From NCBI GenBank assembly GCA_043803805.1, contig JAZDJP010000105.1:1-27296 (forward strand): a stretch of DNA of 27,296 bases, given 5' to 3'. The stretch comes from JAZDJP01 sp043803805 (GTDB taxonomy: Bacteria > Planctomycetota > JAZDJP01). Positions 14,209 through 21,584 of the stretch are shown one piece after another; the stretch's first letter is position 1, and every line of letters begins with the position of its first letter. The position numbers and the translations under genes are program-made. The notes beneath the pieces are model-generated. The model saw only the letters and a list, made by a program, of their open reading frames with translations, was not told where the DNA came from and made no database searches.

Positions 14209-14751
14209 TCAGTTCTTCAACGGCGTCGGCGTGGTTCCTCCGGCATCCGGCGGCCGGAGGTTCGCGATCTTGGTGTCGTCGTCCATGACGCACGGCGGGT
14301 CGCCGGCATCCGCCGCCGCCGCCGGCACGCTGACCAGCAACACCGCGTAGGCCATGGCGCCCGCGCCGCCCAGCGGCGTGGCCAGCAGGAAGACCGTCCG
14401 CCAGACCCACCCCGGGAACGGGGTGGCGGCTCCCAGCCCGCCGCACACGCCGCCCACCACGCGGTCCTTCCGTGATCGGCTGAGGACGCGCAGGAACCGG
14501 AGGAACGCGGCGAAATCCAGTTTCGAGAGGAATCCGCCTCCCGGGCCCGGTTCCGGTTTGGATGCGGCCATGGCGAGGAACCCGATGAGGAATATGACGA
14601 GGATGAAAAAAAGGATGATCATCCATCGCAGGACGTTCGTCCACACGAAAAAGAGGAATGTCGCCAGGCCGAACCCCGCCGCGATCCCCGCGACGAGACC
14701 CGCCATCCACCGGCGGCTGCGGACATCCAGAAAATCGTTGAATCCGCCCAT
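14209..14751 (-). CDS. PspC-domain-like membrane protein
   Basis: The 180-residue protein has two N-terminal hydrophobic helices (about 17-36 and 43-63). A glycine-rich linker follows, then a PspC-like domain at about 92-145 (KDRVVGGVCGGLGAATPFPGWVWRTVFLLATPLGG...AYAVLLVSVP). PspC proteins sense membrane stress in the phage-shock response, usually with PspA and PspB; neither is present here. The C-terminal tail carries CVMDDDTKIANLRPPDAGG, which I do not recognise. The gene heads a probable operon with the CDGSH and GH20-like genes. Its promoter predicts a start of transcription at the A of the ATG, so no Shine-Dalgarno is expected and none is seen. Confidence 0.75.
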   Translation of the reverse strand: MGGFNDFLDVRSRRWMAGLVAGIAAGFGLATFLFFVWTNVLRWMIILFFILVIFLIGFLAMAASKPEPGPGGGFLSKLDFAAFLRFLRVLSRSRKDRVVGGVCGGLGAATPFPGWVWRTVFLLATPLGGAGAMAYAVLLVSVPAAAADAGDPPCVMDDDTKIANLRPPDAGGTTPTPLKN

Positions 14752-14757
14752 GCGGGT

Positions 14758-14786
14758 ACGTTATCCGGGCCGTCCGCGTCCTTCAA
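14758..14786 (-). promoter_or_regulatory. possible leaderless promoter of the PspC-like operon
   Basis: On the minus strand TTGAAG (14786-14781), a 17-bp spacer, then TAACGT (14763-14758). Exactly six bases separate the -10 box from the ATG at 14751, so transcription would begin at the A. The -10 match is weak (3 of 6), but spacing and -35 are good. Confidence 0.45.
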
Positions 14787-14795
14787 CTAAAATCG

Positions 14796-14824
14796 TGGAA
14801 CTGGAGGAATCGGGGGTCTATACT
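14796..14824 (+). promoter_or_regulatory. possible promoter of the GH106-like gene
   Basis: TGGAAC (14796-14801), a 17-bp spacer, then TATACT (14819-14824). Start expected near 14831, leaving a leader of about 70 nt that contains GGAGGGAT before the ATG at 14901. The -35 box stands back to back with that of the divergent PspC-like operon, only 9 bp apart. Confidence 0.45.
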
Positions 14825-14900
14825 GTCGCGAATCATCCGTGGGGGATTTGCCCGGGGGAACGGGGAATTTCAAGATCGGAGTATTTTCCGGAGGGATCTC

Positions 14901-17900
14901 ATGAACCTGCGCGACTGGAAAAACCCGCCGATGGCCAATCGCCCGGCGCCGTTCTGGTCCATCAATGATAAATTGGACACGGCCGAGACCGCCCGCCAGA
15001 TGAACGCCCTGCTCGACGGGGGATACGGCGGGGCGTTCTTTCATTCCCGGGACGGGCTCGTCACGCCCTACCTTGGGAAGGAATGGATGGAGAATTTTGC
15101 GGCGGCGCTCGATGTGGCGCGCCGGCGGGGCGGGCATCTCTGGATCTACGACGAGGACCGCTGGCCCAGCGGCAACGCGGCCGGCCTTGTGACGGAGGCC
15201 CGTCCGGAACTGGCGGCGAAGGGGATGATGTTCGACGTCGTGACGGGAGCGGCGGCGCCGCGCCTCCGGCCCCACGGCCGCGTCCGCGCGACGTGGCGGT
15301 ATGAAATGGAAATGGAGGACCCCCGGACGGTGCGGTCGTTCCGGCGTCTGCCCCCGGGGGCAAGGCGGCGGCCCGGCCGGACCTGCGGTGTGGTGGTGGC
15401 GGCCGATTTGCTCCCCGAGGTGCGCTGGGGGGGGAATCCCCCGGTGGACCTTCTCGACCCGGCGACCACCCGGGAATTCCTCCGCCGGGGCGTCGCGCCC
15501 TACGATCGGTTCCGGAAGGATTACGGCCGGACCATCCCCGGGGTCTTCACCGACGAACCCTCGCCCGTCGGCCCCGGTTGGGGCCGGGCGCAGTATTCGG
15601 CGGCGCTCTTCCGGCGGTATCGGAAGATGTTCGGGGAGGACATGGCCCGGGTCCTGCCGCTCCTGTGGCTGGAGGGGCCGAACGCGGAACGGACGCGCTG
15701 GCGGTACTGGAGCGCCTACACCCGCCAGTTCGTCGAGGCGTTCACGAAGCCCTTCGCGGCGTGGTGCGGTCGGCGGCACCTCGCCATGACGGGGCATTAC
15801 CTGGGCGAGGACACTCTGATTACCCAGTTGAAATGCGTCGGGGGGACCGCGCAGCCCCATTACGTCCATCAGCAGATTCCCGGGATCGATCATCTCCGGA
15901 ACCAGCCCGGAACCGATCAATTGTTCAAGAATGTCACGAGCGTGGCCCGCCAGTTCGGGCGGCGGCGCGTCCTGTGTGAGATCTTCGGTGTCTCCCGCCA
16001 CCACCAGACGTTTCAGGAAATGCGATACCTGGCGGATCGGCACATCGTGAATGGCGTCGGGTTTTTCTGTCCCCACCTCGCTTGGTATTCGATGTACGGG
16101 ATGCGAAAGCACGACTACCCGCCGCACTTCGGCGAGGCGCAAACGTGGTGGCCGCACATCCGCCCGGTGCATGGTTATTTTTCGCGTCTCGGGATGCTTC
16201 TCGAGCGCGCGGACGCCGTGCGGGACATCCTCGTCCTCAATCCCGCGGGGGCCCTGTGGGGGCTGGCTCGCCTGCCCATGTTCGACGACGGGGGTTATCC
16301 CGACATCGCGAAGGACGTGGAACTTCGATACAGCCGGCTCCTGGAAGATATCATTTCCCTCCAGAGGGATTTCGACACCGGGGATGAGGGAATTCTCGCA
16401 AAATTCGGACGGGTGGAGGGGCGCGCGCTCCGGATCAACCGCGTAACGTATAAATTGATCATTGTTCCCCCGGCGCCTTCCTACGCGAAAACGACTCTGG
16501 CGCTTCTGGCGCGGTTCGCGGCGGCGGGCGGTTCCGTCATCTTTGTGGGGCCTCGGCCGGAGCAGACCGGGTGGGAGGCGGCCGACGGCTGGAAAAAAAT
16601 CACCGGCCCGTCCGTCGAGGATGTGCCCTATGATCGGCCCTCGCTCGGGGCGGCGATGGATCGCGTTCTGCCGCCGCACGTCACCGTGCGGCCGGAGGAC
16701 GGCCTGCCGCCGGGGGATTTCCAGACGCTCCACCTTGCGGCGGGGCGGACTCATTATTTATTTGTCATCAACCGGAACCGGGAGGTTGCCCGGAGTGTCG
16801 TGGTGGGGGTTCCCGGGGTGAAGGGGCGGGCGGAGACGCTCGACGCCCTGGCGGGGGAGGCGCGGCCGGCGCCGAATTTCCTCGTCCGGGGGGAGACGGT
16901 CGTCCCGGTGGATGTCCCACCCGGCGGTTCCGTGCTTGTCCGGATCACGGCGGGCGCCGCGCCCGCGCCCCGGCCGCCGGCGGCCCGTCCGGCCGTTTCG
17001 GCGGTGATTCCGCTTCCCATGCCGTGCCGGTTCGAGCGGCTGGATCCCAATCTCCTCGTGGCCGACCGCATGGCATACAGCGCGAACGGCGGGCGGACGT
17101 GGTCTCCGGAGAAATCCGATGCCGTGGTGCGGGCGGAACTCCGCGCGAAGTTCGGGCTTCCCGGGAACGAGTGGCAGCCCTGGCGGGCCTTGAAGGACGG
17201 CCGGTTCGCCGGGAAGGGCGGACGGGTGATTTTGAAATATCGCCTTCCGGGGCGGATCTCCGGCATGGGTGCGTTGCGGCTGCTCGTGGAGAAGGCGGAG
17301 AAATACGTGATTCGACTCAATGGCCGGCAGCTTCCCCCGGCGGACGGGTGGATGTTCGACCGGACAATCAACACCGTTCCGTTGCCGGGTCTTGGGGCGG
17401 GTGAAAACATCCTCGAACTGGATTACATCCACGATCTGCTCGGCGAGCCGGACGCGGTGATGGTGGCCGGGGATTTCGGGGTGCGTCTGGACGGGCAGAT
17501 GGCGCGGAAATTCGTCCCGGAGCCGAGGCATCTCGCGGCGGGGCCGTGGACGGCGCAGGGGTATCCCTTCTACGTCGGGCGGATGCGGTATCATTTCGAT
17601 TTCCGCCTGGCGCGCAAGGCGCGGTGCGAACTGCGCCTGGCCGAGCCCGTGGGAAGTTGTTTCGTGGTGCGCGTGAACGGCGGCGTTCCGGAGACGATGT
17701 ACTTCCCTCCGTGGACTCTGGACATTTCCCGGCGCGTCCGGGCGGGGATGAACGCGGTGAGTGTGGAGGTTGTGGGTTCCCTCCAGAACGCCTTCGGGCC
17801 GATGCACCACGTGGACGGCGCGCGGGGCTACTGCGGGCCGGGCGCGTTCAACAATCCCGGGCAGATAATCGACCGGGTTCTGCCGTGGCCGCACGGGATC

Positions 17901-17933
17901 GGGGGGGCGCCGGAGATTGCGTTGCTGGCGTAG
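14901..17933 (+). CDS. large GH106-like glycoside hydrolase (alpha-L-rhamnosidase-related)
   Basis: The 1010-residue protein opens with the barrel signature of GH106-related enzymes. PFWSINDKL (about 17-25), GGYGGAFFHSRDGLVTPYLGKEWM (40-63) and LWIYDEDRWPSGNAAG (80-95) appear in order. GVFTDEPS (Glu219) and VLCEIFGVSRHHQTF (about 355-370) give candidate catalytic carboxylates. A beta-rich C-terminal half (about 500-1010) includes two galactose-binding-like sandwiches around LLVEKAEKYVIRLNGRQL and LAEPVGSCFVVRVNGGVPE. GH106 removes alpha-L-rhamnose from pectic or other polysaccharides, but many such proteins are uncharacterised. No signal peptide is apparent, odd for a polysaccharide enzyme; it may work on imported oligosaccharides. 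GGAGGGAT supports the start. It is a single-gene unit divergent from the PspC-CDGSH-GH20-like operon. Confidence 0.82.
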   Translation: MNLRDWKNPPMANRPAPFWSINDKLDTAETARQMNALLDGGYGGAFFHSRDGLVTPYLGKEWMENFAAALDVARRRGGHLWIYDEDRWPSGNAAGLVTEARPELAAKGMMFDVVTGAAAPRLRPHGRVRATWRYEMEMEDPRTVRSFRRLPPGARRRPGRTCGVVVAADLLPEVRWGGNPPVDLLDPATTREFLRRGVAPYDRFRKDYGRTIPGVFTDEPSPVGPGWGRAQYSAALFRRYRKMFGEDMARVLPLLWLEGPNAERTRWRYWSAYTRQFVEAFTKPFAAWCGRRHLAMTGHYLGEDTLITQLKCVGGTAQPHYVHQQIPGIDHLRNQPGTDQLFKNVTSVARQFGRRRVLCEIFGVSRHHQTFQEMRYLADRHIVNGVGFFCPHLAWYSMYGMRKHDYPPHFGEAQTWWPHIRPVHGYFSRLGMLLERADAVRDILVLNPAGALWGLARLPMFDDGGYPDIAKDVELRYSRLLEDIISLQRDFDTGDEGILAKFGRVEGRALRINRVTYKLIIVPPAPSYAKTTLALLARFAAAGGSVIFVGPRPEQTGWEAADGWKKITGPSVEDVPYDRPSLGAAMDRVLPPHVTVRPEDGLPPGDFQTLHLAAGRTHYLFVINRNREVARSVVVGVPGVKGRAETLDALAGEARPAPNFLVRGETVVPVDVPPGGSVLVRITAGAAPAPRPPAARPAVSAVIPLPMPCRFERLDPNLLVADRMAYSANGGRTWSPEKSDAVVRAELRAKFGLPGNEWQPWRALKDGRFAGKGGRVILKYRLPGRISGMGALRLLVEKAEKYVIRLNGRQLPPADGWMFDRTINTVPLPGLGAGENILELDYIHDLLGEPDAVMVAGDFGVRLDGQMARKFVPEPRHLAAGPWTAQGYPFYVGRMRYHFDFRLARKARCELRLAEPVGSCFVVRVNGGVPETMYFPPWTLDISRRVRAGMNAVSVEVVGSLQNAFGPMHHVDGARGYCGPGAFNNPGQIIDRVLPWPHGIGGAPEIALLA

Positions 17934-17938
17934 ATCGC

Positions 17939-17976
17939 ACCACGGAAACACGGAACCGGACGGAAACACGGAATAG
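17939..17976. repeat. CACGG+3 word array
   Basis: CACGGAAA, CACGGAAC, CGGACGGAAA and CACGGAAT units lie just after the GH106-like stop. Related arrays are at 20525-20655 and 23311-23411. The rest of the gap to 18092 holds a possible degenerate CTCATCC element (17998-18066), and I see no gene. Confidence 0.7.
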
Positions 17977-18092
17977 ACCACTTCGGCTCCGTCAACAATC
18001 CGCTCATCCGGAGCGTGTGCGCCCTGTACGTTCTCGTCACGGGGTCGAAGGGTGACTTCCACTCATCGCACGCGTGAAAACCGGGGAAGATG

Positions 18093-18117
18093 GATTTCGG
18101 AAAAAAATTCCGAAATC
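18093..18117. other. perfect 10-bp inverted repeat directly upstream of a promoter
   Basis: GATTTCGGAA (18093-18102) and TTCCGAAATC (18108-18117) are perfect complements around AAAAA. The right arm ends 2 bp before a -35 box. There is no trailing T-tract, so it does not look like a rho-independent terminator of the upstream gene. An activator or repressor binding site is more likely; the winged-helix regulator of this cluster is one candidate. Confidence 0.6.
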
Positions 18118-18119
18118 GC

Positions 18120-18148
18120 TTGACGATTGTGTGAGAATGAGGTAAACT
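18120..18148 (+). promoter_or_regulatory. sigma70-type promoter of the membrane-protein/regulator cluster
   Basis: TTGACG (18120-18125), an exact 17-bp spacer, then TAAACT (18143-18148). The predicted start is near 18155. GGGAGG before the ATG at 18183 serves as ribosome site. A small inverted repeat GTTTG-TAATG-CAAAC (18150-18164) covers the start point and may be an operator. Confidence 0.6.
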
Positions 18149-18182
18149 TGTTTGTAATGCAAACCATGCGGGAGGTCAAGGC

Positions 18183-18881
18183 ATGACGGAAAACATGAAT
18201 CATCCATCGTTCCCCGGCGATCAGCCGCCGGACCCGGACGCGGCCAAGGCGGCGGCGCGGGAGGCGCGGAGGAGGCAGGAGGTTTCCTCGTGGCCGGTGG
18301 CTCTCGCGGCGGTTGTGATTGCCGGTCCCATGGGACTTGTGCTCCTGTTTTGGCCTGACCGAATGGACATTGCGCTTATGACGGGGACCGGGTTTCTTCT
18401 CGCCAGTGCCGCCATGGGTCTGGTTTGGCCGCGCATCGCTCGACGACTGGGTGCGAGAGCCGGCGGCTATGCCCTGGCAAGCGCCACGGCGATTCCGCGC
18501 ACCGCGCGGGAAGTTCGGCGGAGGCTGACCATCTTGGGCATTCCCTTTCTGATCATGGGGCTGCAAATGTGGCACGTGCTTCCTGGTCGTCAGGCTCTTT
18601 CCCTGATTGCCGCCTATCTCGCTCTCTTTCTGGCTTGGCGGGCATTCGACCTGCGCTTGTGGGAGATGGCTTGGGCCGCGGCGGTCATGGTTGTGCTCAG
18701 TCTGTTGCTTTGGCTGGATCGCGGAGGATTCGGTCTTCTCTTCGGCTACGCTCTCCTGGCGGTCTTCCTGTCCTTGCTGCCCGTTGGTGTGGGGTACTTC
18801 ACTCGTTGGCGCCGATGGGTCCGCTCGTTGCCGCAGGAAGGGAAGGGCGGGGCGGCATCTCCCGGCGCGAGCACGGACTAA
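18183..18881 (+). CDS. multi-pass membrane protein, paralog 1 of a local family
   Basis: I do not recognise a named family. The 232-residue protein has a hydrophilic N-terminus (HPSFPGDQPPDPDAAKAAAREARR, about residues 6-30). About six hydrophobic segments follow between 35 and 205, then a basic C-terminal motif RWRRWVRSLPQE. The same N- and C-terminal motifs frame the product at 19506-20219, while the membrane cores have diverged strongly. The termini therefore seem to be the conserved working parts, perhaps binding a shared partner. The ATG follows GGGAGGTCAAGGC. The stop codon shares bases with the stop of the convergent toxin gene. The gene lies in a cluster with a winged-helix regulator, so it is probably under local control. 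Confidence 0.75.
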   Translation: MTENMNHPSFPGDQPPDPDAAKAAAREARRRQEVSSWPVALAAVVIAGPMGLVLLFWPDRMDIALMTGTGFLLASAAMGLVWPRIARRLGARAGGYALASATAIPRTAREVRRRLTILGIPFLIMGLQMWHVLPGRQALSLIAAYLALFLAWRAFDLRLWEMAWAAAVMVVLSLLLWLDRGGFGLLFGYALLAVFLSLLPVGVGYFTRWRRWVRSLPQEGKGGAASPGASTD

Positions 18882-19132
18882 CGATAGGATTCCTTACGAT
18901 GAGAAATTTTGTAGATCACCAGCGTTTGAGTTGCGTCATTCACGGTGTAGAGAACGCGGTAATCTCCTTTGCGAAGACGGTAGGCGTTGGCGTATGTCGT
19001 CAACTTTTGGGATTGATGGGGGCGGGGATTGTGGGCGAGGTTCTCAATCGTTTCCCGGAGCGCGGGGATCAGGACGGGATGAACGGTCTTCCACCCCTTG
19101 GAGGCGGAGGTCGTGTAATAAACCTTATACAA
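18878..19132 (-). CDS. RelE/ParE-family toxin
   Basis: The 84-residue protein matches the RelE/ParE fold: MYKVYYTTSASKGW at the start, ENLAHNPRPHQSQKL in the middle, then YRLRKGDYRVLYTVND and the C-terminal IYKISHRKESYR. RelE members cleave mRNA on the ribosome and ParE members poison gyrase. The basic GDYRVLY...HRKESYR end is closer to the RelE-like type, but the target is not certain. The gene starts inside the antitoxin gene (8-bp overlap), the usual arrangement for this class. Its stop TAG interlocks with the TAA of the convergent membrane protein gene. Confidence 0.9.
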   Translation of the reverse strand: MYKVYYTTSASKGWKTVHPVLIPALRETIENLAHNPRPHQSQKLTTYANAYRLRKGDYRVLYTVNDATQTLVIYKISHRKESYR

Positions 19133-19325
19133 GGCCTTGTTTCTCCAGGGACCGGTGCACGGTTTCCATGGGGATCAATTTCTCGCCGAGATGGGCGCGG
19201 ATGCGCTTGGCGTCTTCGACATCCTCCAACCGCGCCAGGATTTTTCGGTAATCCCCGACATCCAGCACCACCGCCGTGGCGTTTCCCCGGGGGTCAACGA
19301 GATATCGCTCCTTCACGTTCAGCAT
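19125..19325 (-). CDS. antitoxin of the RelE/ParE pair
   Basis: The 66-residue protein begins LNVKERYLVDPRGNATAVVLDVGDYRKILARLEDVEDAKRI. This is the form seen in small Phd/YefM- or RelB-like antitoxins: a short beta DNA-binding or dimerisation part, then an acidic-basic helix that covers the toxin. AGGAGG lies 5-6 nt before the ATG, giving strong translation of the antitoxin ahead of the overlapping toxin. Such antitoxins usually repress their own operon, and a palindrome overlapping a -10 box lies upstream. Confidence 0.85.
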   Translation of the reverse strand: MLNVKERYLVDPRGNATAVVLDVGDYRKILARLEDVEDAKRIRAHLGEKLIPMETVHRSLEKQGLV

Positions 19326-19343
19326 GTCTCACCTCCTGCTCCG

Positions 19344-19358
19344 CATGCTAGCATGATA
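19344..19358 (-). promoter_or_regulatory. toxin-antitoxin operator palindrome overlapping a -10 box
   Basis: CATGCTAGCATG (19344-19355) is a perfect 12-bp palindrome. A minus-strand TATCAT (19358-19353) overlaps its edge, with a start expected near 19346. This is where an autorepressing antitoxin would be expected to bind. No convincing -35 box was found. Confidence 0.55.
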
Positions 19359-19441
19359 CAACGGAAAAGCAACAAGGGGAGGGGCGAAATGGAAACGTAG
19401 CAGGGGATTGGGGGCCTTGACCACCCGCCGGACCCAGCCGA

Positions 19442-19513
19442 TGGCGTCGGTGGGTCCGCTCCCTGCCGCGCGAGGACGGCAATCGCAACGAACAGGAGGT
19501 CAGCCATGCCTGA
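19442..19513 (+). pseudogene. C-terminal relic of a third membrane-protein paralog
   Basis: This frame encodes WRRWVRSLPREDGN followed by about nine more residues and a stop at 19511. The ten residues RWRRWVRSLP (reading from 19439) are identical to the C-terminal motif of both intact paralogs, and the DNA is clearly homologous (GTGGGTCCGCTC against ATGGGTCCGCTC). Reading upstream, the frame meets a stop at 19418, so no body of a gene remains. The relic overlaps the start of the next paralog. It suggests a former third copy whose front part was lost, the space now being held by the toxin-antitoxin pair. Confidence 0.65.
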
Positions 19514-20219
19514 GGACCTGGATCATCCATCGTTCCCCGCCGATCAGCCGCCGGACCCGGCCGCGGCCAAGGCGGCGGCGCGGGAGGCGCGGAGGATGCT
19601 CGCCGTATCCCGTTGGCCGTTGTTTCTGATGATGGGACTCTGGTCGTTCGCCTTGGCGGCGATCGTCCTGACGTACCGGAGAAACGAGATGGTGGGGGAC
19701 CTGCTGTCGGGAGGTTGGGCGCTGTCGCTCCTTGTGCCGGCGCTCGCCTGGCCGGCCATTGGGCGGCGGTTCCAGGCGAAACTTGGCGCGTTCGCCCTGC
19801 ATCGCGGGGAAAAAGGCTGGCGGGAGCCCATTTCGCGCGGCACGGTGATCGGGATGGCCTGCGGACTGGTTGTGGCCCTGTTGCTCGTGGCCGTGGCCGT
19901 TTTATTGCCCAAGGACAAGGGCCCCTGGGTCGGGTTGGTGGTGCTTGTTTCGCTCGGTCTCGTGGTTGGAATCCCCATGGCCGGGTGGGGCATCGGTATT
20001 CGACTTTTGGAGTACGTTCTGCTTGGGCTTATGATCGTGGCCATGCCGGCGCTCTATCTGCTCGGTCGGTCCAGCCGGTGGCACGAGCCGCCATGGTCGA
20101 TGGTGATCTGCTTTTCTCTGGTGTTGACCGCGGCGGGAACTTCTCTGGCGTTGCGCTGGCGCCGATGGGTCCGCTCGTTGCCGCGCGAGGAGTCCGGCGA
20201 TCGGGAGGTCAAATCGTGA
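19506..20219 (+). CDS. multi-pass membrane protein, paralog 2 of the local family
   Basis: The 237-residue protein shares HPSFPADQPPDPAAAKAAAREARR at the N-terminus and LRWRRWVRSLPRE at the C-terminus with the product at 18183-18881. Between them lie about six hydrophobic segments, with charged loops such as LPKDKGPW. No enzyme motif is seen and I cannot name a family. CAGGAGG precedes the ATG. The stop overlaps the start of the winged-helix regulator by 4 bp (GTGA), so the two are translated together. This tight pairing suggests that the regulator controls, or is influenced by, the membrane protein. Confidence 0.75.
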   Translation: MPEDLDHPSFPADQPPDPAAAKAAAREARRMLAVSRWPLFLMMGLWSFALAAIVLTYRRNEMVGDLLSGGWALSLLVPALAWPAIGRRFQAKLGAFALHRGEKGWREPISRGTVIGMACGLVVALLLVAVAVLLPKDKGPWVGLVVLVSLGLVVGIPMAGWGIGIRLLEYVLLGLMIVAMPALYLLGRSSRWHEPPWSMVICFSLVLTAAGTSLALRWRRWVRSLPREESGDREVKS

Positions 20220-20524
20220 CCTCCGTCCCGTCGCCCACCTCCCAGCTTGGACTCGATCCGGTCATCCACGAGGCCACGCGCCTGCGCATGGTGGCCGTTT
20301 TGAACGAGTGCGAGGTGGCCGACTTCAACTTCCTGCTGGGGACGCTGGCGCTCACCCGGGGGAATCTCTCCGTCCACATGGGTAAACTCGTTGCCGCCGG
20401 CTATGTCGGGGAGCGGAAGGAATTTGTGGACCGCAAGCCCCACACCGAATATCGCCTGACGGATGCCGGCCGGGCGGCCTACCGGAAATACCTCAAGGAC
20501 TGGAAGCGGGTGACGGGGAGGTAG
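20216..20524 (+). CDS. winged-helix transcriptional regulator (HTH_34 / MarR-like small type)
   Basis: The 102-residue protein has LDPVIHEATRLRMVAVLNE, then FNFLLGTLALTRGNLSVHMGKLVAAGYVG (recognition helix NLSVHMGKL), then KPHTEYRLTDAGRAAYRKYL, the wing and C-terminal helix. This is the small single-domain winged-helix type often found beside membrane protein genes. It has no effector domain, so the signal must reach it through a partner. The GTG start at 20216 is set by GGGAGG upstream and the overlap with the membrane protein stop. Likely binding sites are the inverted repeats at 18093-18117 and 18150-18164; that is inference. Confidence 0.88.
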   Translation: MTSVPSPTSQLGLDPVIHEATRLRMVAVLNECEVADFNFLLGTLALTRGNLSVHMGKLVAAGYVGERKEFVDRKPHTEYRLTDAGRAAYRKYLKDWKRVTGR

Positions 20525-20655
20525 CACCACGGGAACACGGAAAACTTCAGAAACACGGAAGGTGTTTGTTACAAAGGTCGCCTATTCTGTGTCCCGTGGT
20601 GTCTCCGTATTATTCCGTGATTCCGTGGTCTCGTTCCGTGTTTCCGTGCTACACG
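20525..20655. repeat. inverted CACGG+3 word arrays
   Basis: The left arm CACCACGGGAACACGG (20525-20540) matches the reverse complement of the right arm at 20587-20601 (CACCACGGGACACAG). The right side goes on as TCCGTG words to 20655. It lies between the convergent regulator gene and hemC, and the hemC stop (20649-20651) falls within the array edge. Confidence 0.75.
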
Positions 20656-21536
20656 TGTCGCGGCGCGATCATCCGCCGGACTTCCTCGACAATCCGTTCC
20701 ACGTTTTCGATCGGCCCCTGCGCGGCGCCCTCGCGCCGGTGTTTGCCGTCGGCGCTGAAAAAGACGGCGTGCAGGCGGAGGGTGTCCCCACGCACCTCTC
20801 CGAGCGCCCCGAGAGGCATGTGGCATCCGCCGCCGAGGGCGGCGAGAAGCCGGCGTTCCGCCTCCACCGCCAGGGCGGTGGGCGCGTCATGGAGGGGGGC
20901 GATGAGGTCGCGGGTTTTTTTGTCCCCGGCGCGGGTCTCGATGGCGAGCGCCCCCTGGCCCGGCGCCGGGAGGAATCCGTCGAGAGGGACGATCGGCCAT
21001 CCTTTGATTTCAAGACGTTTCATCCCGGCGACGGCGAGAATCGCGGCATCGAATTCCCCGGACGTGATTTTGGCGAGGCGCGTGTCCACGTTTCCCCGGA
21101 TGTCGCGGACCGCGAGATCCGGACGGATGTGAAGAATCTGGGCCCGTCGGCGGGGACTGGAGGTTCCGACGCGCGAACCCGGCGGCAGGTCGCCCAGCGT
21201 GGTGAATTTCCGGGAGACCAGGGCGTCCCGCGGATCCTCCCGGGGAAGAATGGCGGCGATCACCAGCCCCTCCGGCAGTTCCACGGGGAGGTCCTTCAGG
21301 CTGTGGACGGCGATATCGGCGTCCTTCGCCAGGAGTTTCGCTTCGAGGGCTTTTGTGAAGACCCCCGTCTCGTTCATCCCGGAGAGGGGATTCCGGCGGT
21401 CGCGGTCGCCCGCGGTGACGACGGTGACGAGTTTGATCGAAAGCCCCGGGTGAAGCGCCACCAGGGCCTTTTCGATCATCCGCGTCTGGGCGAGGGCGAG
21501 TTTGCTTTTTCGTGTCGCGAGATGAATCGTCGGCAT
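20649..21536 (-). CDS. hemC: porphobilinogen deaminase (hydroxymethylbilane synthase)
   Basis: HemC joins four porphobilinogens into hydroxymethylbilane on a dipyrromethane cofactor. The 295-residue protein is of normal size. It shows ATRKSKLALAQT at the N-terminus, the catalytic-loop aspartate in VHSLKDLP, the TSSPRRRAQ and RGNVDTRL arginine-rich substrate sites, and LPAPGQGALAIE. The cofactor-attaching Cys238 is in GGGCHMPLGA. The ATG at 21536 has a CT-rich upstream sequence and no Shine-Dalgarno. hemL lies about 4.4 kb away on the other strand; the rest of the haem pathway is not in view. hisA is immediately upstream on the same strand. Confidence 0.96.
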   Translation of the reverse strand: MPTIHLATRKSKLALAQTRMIEKALVALHPGLSIKLVTVVTAGDRDRRNPLSGMNETGVFTKALEAKLLAKDADIAVHSLKDLPVELPEGLVIAAILPREDPRDALVSRKFTTLGDLPPGSRVGTSSPRRRAQILHIRPDLAVRDIRGNVDTRLAKITSGEFDAAILAVAGMKRLEIKGWPIVPLDGFLPAPGQGALAIETRAGDKKTRDLIAPLHDAPTALAVEAERRLLAALGGGCHMPLGALGEVRGDTLRLHAVFFSADGKHRREGAAQGPIENVERIVEEVRRMIAPRHV

Positions 21537-21584
21537 GAGGGGAGAAAGGTTGTGGCGGTTTTAAGTGGCCTTAATTCGGGAGTC

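Noticed and set aside
14787..16754. A 655-codon minus-strand frame inside the GH106-like gene
   Set aside because: The plus-strand product shows ordered family motifs; the antisense frame has a composition typical of GC-driven shadow frames.
18093..18117. Rho-independent terminator of the GH106-like gene
   Set aside because: The stem is perfect, but no T-tract follows and it lies 160 bp after the stop, directly against a promoter. A protein-binding site fits better.
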